Shown: one piece after another, positions 61,674 to 64,000 of the stretch
Numbering within the stretch: the first letter of the stretch is position 1
Layout: every line of letters begins with the position of its first letter
Origin: Tiliqua scincoides
Lineage: Eukaryota; Chordata; Lepidosauria; Squamata; Scincidae
Direction: 5' to 3'
DNA length: 64,000 nucleotides
NCBI RefSeq assembly: GCF_035046505.1
Contig: NC_089821.1
Location: 180,886,031-180,950,030, forward strand
Notes under the pieces: generated by a model
Told to the model about the DNA's origin: nothing
The model's input: only the letters and a program-made list of their open reading frames with translations
Databases searched by the model: none
Program-made: the position numbers and the translations under genes

Positions 61674-61755
61674 TTAAACCAATTTCTGCCTGGCCTACAG
61701 GTGTACACTTTTCGTCCCTGTTGCATATATGCAACGTTGGGCAGAAATGGCTTAA
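61674..61755 (+). mobile_element. ~83-bp palindromic MITE between TTAA sites (copy 3)
   Basis: TTAA at both ends. accaatttctgcc at the left, gggcagaaatggc at the right, core acaggtgtacac and tgcatatatgcaa. The best preserved of the three copies. Confidence 0.65.
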
Positions 61756-62117
61756 GGGAAAGGATTTGTAGGAGTTTTTTTTTCCTTTCCAGCTGCTAGC
61801 CACTGGAGATAGGGAGATAGAAGGGGCAAAGTGGGGGGGGGGATGGTAGCAAAGAGGGAAAATTAAAGGTTTCCAAGCACGGTATTTGTTATTTTCTGCT
61901 TCCTTCCTGCTTCCTGGAAGGAATTTTGGAGTTTCCTTGCAGGGATTCAGAGGTTCTGAGCAGTGTAGAGATTCAGTCCAAATCTGAGTGACAAGCAGCA
62001 GCTGGGTTCAGTCTGGTCACCACAGGCAGGTGGTAGGCTTTCTTTGGGGTCTGCATAGTGCCTGTGAGATAGCTGCCTGTGGGGAGCAAGAGAAACAAAG
62101 AGTGCCATCCCTGCTAG

Positions 62118-63600
62118 TATGTTGTTGTTGTTGGCAGCCTTCAGTCTCGAAAGACTATGGTATCGCGCTCTGAATGGTGGTTCTGGAACAGCGTCTAGTG
62201 TGGCTGCAAAGGCCGATTCGGGAGTGACAATCCCTTCCACACCGGGAGCAAATGCAGTCTGTCCCTGGTCTGTCTCCCTGGCTATGGGCCTTCCTTCTTT
62301 GCCTCTTTGTCTCAGACTGCTGGCCAAGCATCTCATCAAACTGGGAAAGGCCATGCTGCACAGCCTGCCTCCAAGCGGGCCGCTCAGAGGCCAGGGTTTC
62401 CCACCTGTTGAGGTCTACTCCTAAGGCCTTCAGATCCCTCTTGCAGATGTCCTTGTAACGCAGCTGTGGTCTACCTGTAGGGCGCTTTCCTTGCACGAGT
62501 TCTCCATAGAGGAGATCCTTTGGGATCCAGCCATCATCCATTCTCACGACATGACCGAGCCAACGCAGGCGTCTCTGTTTCAGCAGTGAATACATGCTAG
62601 GGATTCCAGCACGTTCCAGGACTGTGTTGTTTGGAACTTTGTCCTGCCAGGTGATGCCGAGGATGCGTCGGAAGCAGCGCATGTGGAAAGCGCTCAGTTT
62701 CCTCTCCTGTTGTGAGCGAAGAGTCCATGACTCGCTGCAGTACAGAAGTGTACTCAGGATGCAAGCTCTGTAGACCTGGATCTTGGTATGTTCTGTCAGC
62801 TTCTTGTTGGACCAGACTCTTTGTGAGTCTGGAAAACGTGGTAGCTGCTTTACCAATGCGCTTATTTAGCTCGGTATCGAGAGAAAGAGCGTCGGAGATC
62901 GTTGAGCCAAGGTACACAAAGTCATGGACAACCTCCAGTTCATGCGCAGAGATTGTAATGCAGGGAGGTGAGTCCACATCCTGAACCATGACCTGTGCTT
63001 TCTTCAGGCTGATTGTCAGTCCAAAATCTTGGCAGGTCTTGCTAAAACGATCCATGAGCTGCTGGAGATCTTTGGCAGAGTGGGTAGTGACAGCTGCATT
63101 GTTGGCAAAGAGGAAGTCACGCAGACATTTCAGCTGAACTTTGGACTTTGCTCTCAGTCTGGAGAGGTTGAAGAGCTTTCCGTCTGATCTGGTCCGGAGA
63201 TAGATGCCTTCTGTTGCAGTTCCAAAGGCCTGCTTCAGCAGGACAGCGAAGAAAATCCCAAACAAGGTTGGCGCAAGAACACAGCCCTGCTTCACTCCGC
63301 TTCGGATGTCAAAGGGGTCTGATGTGGAGTCATCAAAGACAACAGTGCCCTTCATGTCCTTGTGGAAAGATCTGATGATGCTGAGGAGCCTGGGTGGACA
63401 TCCGATCTTGGGAAGGATCTTGAAGAGGCCGTCTCTGCTGACCAGGTCGAAAGCCTTTGTGAGATCTATGAAGGCTATAAAGAGTGGCTGTCATTGTTCC
63501 CTGCATTTTTCCTGCAGTTGTGTAAGGGAGAATACCATATCAGTGGTGGACCTGTTGGCCTGCTGTTGTGGACCTGTTGGCCTTATACCTGCTAGTATAA
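62118..63600 (-). mobile_element. non-LTR LINE with C-terminal zinc finger
   Basis: Minus strand, in order: TKAFDLVSRDGLFKI-like motif A (about 63480), FDIRSGVKQGCVLAPTLFGI, a FANNAAVTTHS segment where the catalytic pair is normally DD, FVYLGSTISDALSLDTELNK, then after a frame change near 62820 KLTEHTKIQVYRACILSTLL, ILGITWQDKVPNNTVLERAG, RRLRWLGHVVRMD, and a C-terminal finger CSRCGRDCHSRIGLCSHTRR. It ends in a (gtt)n tail at 62119-62133. The 5' half (endonuclease) is missing. A common vertebrate non-LTR type; the clade is not fixed here. Inactive. Confidence 0.8.
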
Positions 63601-63779
63601 GAAGTGCTAAAAAAGACTGTGTGCATGTGAACCTCCATTTCAACATCAGGGGTAAGGATTAGTGGAAGAGTACTACTGAAAGCTAACTGTAATATAAATT
63701 TTTATGATCTAGGTATGCAAATTTAGCTCTGTCTTGCACATGCACAGAGATCTTCATTTCACCAACTATAGTTTATAAT

Positions 63780-63910
63780 AATAACAACAACAACAACAGG
63801 TATTTATATACCGCCTTTCTTGGTCTTTATTCAAGACTTTATTCAAGGCGGTTTACATAGGCAGGCTTTATTAAATCCCTTATTAAATAGGGATTTTTAC
63901 AATTTCAAAG
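63780..63910 (-). repeat. LINE/SINE tail fragment with (AAC)n
   Basis: (aac)n followed by ggtatttatataccgcctttc and attcaaggcggtttacatagg, the reverse complement of the usual tail. It contains a short direct repeat, tattcaagactttattcaag. Confidence 0.55.
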
Positions 63911-64000
63911 AAGGTTCTTTCTTTCAAGAACGACTACATTCAAGGTGTTTCATTCCGATCTGGCTTCACATTCTGGCCTCCATCCTCCCATGCTCAGAGC

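Overview
The window looks like nuclear DNA from a squamate reptile (a lizard or relative). The sequence shows split genes with canonical GT-AG introns, one CpG-rich promoter, many 5'-truncated CR1 LINEs ending in repeats of ttcttatg, an L1 ORF2, a BovB 3' end, a tRNA-derived SINE and many short palindromic DNA elements. That mix (CR1 + L1 + BovB + MITEs) is typical of squamates; the species cannot be fixed from sequence alone. Two host genes are supported, both on the + strand. (1) 27472-30144: a complete two-exon NR0B2 (SHP)-like orphan nuclear receptor of 271 aa, with a ligand-binding-type domain and no DNA-binding domain. A compact TATA promoter lies just upstream and includes a monomeric NR site of the LRH-1/SF-1 type. 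The human genome has no NR0B gene at this locus, so this is the most interesting gene in the window. (2) 44133 to beyond the window end: BCKDHB, the E1-beta subunit of the mitochondrial branched-chain 2-oxoacid dehydrogenase. Exons 1-8 (294 codons) are present with consistent splice phases; the last roughly 75 codons lie past base 64000. Its CpG-rich promoter holds a GC box, two CCAAT boxes in opposite orientation and an E-box. Layout: 1-10630 intergenic, with short DNA elements, a SINE, two long inverted-repeat elements and CR1 copies in both orientations. 10640-13880 a decayed minus-strand L1 ORF2. 14471-16255 a palindromic element split by a 1.47-kb minus-strand CR1. 16256-27280 intergenic with CR1 and MITE debris. 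27289-30144 the NR0B2-like gene. 30145-43975 intergenic with MITEs, CR1, BovB and hAT copies. 43976-64000 BCKDHB, whose introns carry a CR1 segment present twice (introns 1 and 8), a 24-bp perfect inverted repeat, a 345-bp fold-back element next to exon 8 and, near the end, a minus-strand LINE encoding a C-terminal zinc finger. Nothing in the sequence links the two genes functionally, although both sit in areas of hepatic metabolism (SHP-type corepression; branched-chain amino-acid catabolism). The most notable non-genic signal is a very abundant family of palindromic elements sharing an 11-bp terminus ending in aatcc (outer core caatcctaac); a few copies have matching 3-bp flanks. A second tiny (~83 bp) palindromic family sits between TTAA tetranucleotides. 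No retrovirus, Polinton, CRISPR array, rRNA gene or functional tRNA gene was recognised.
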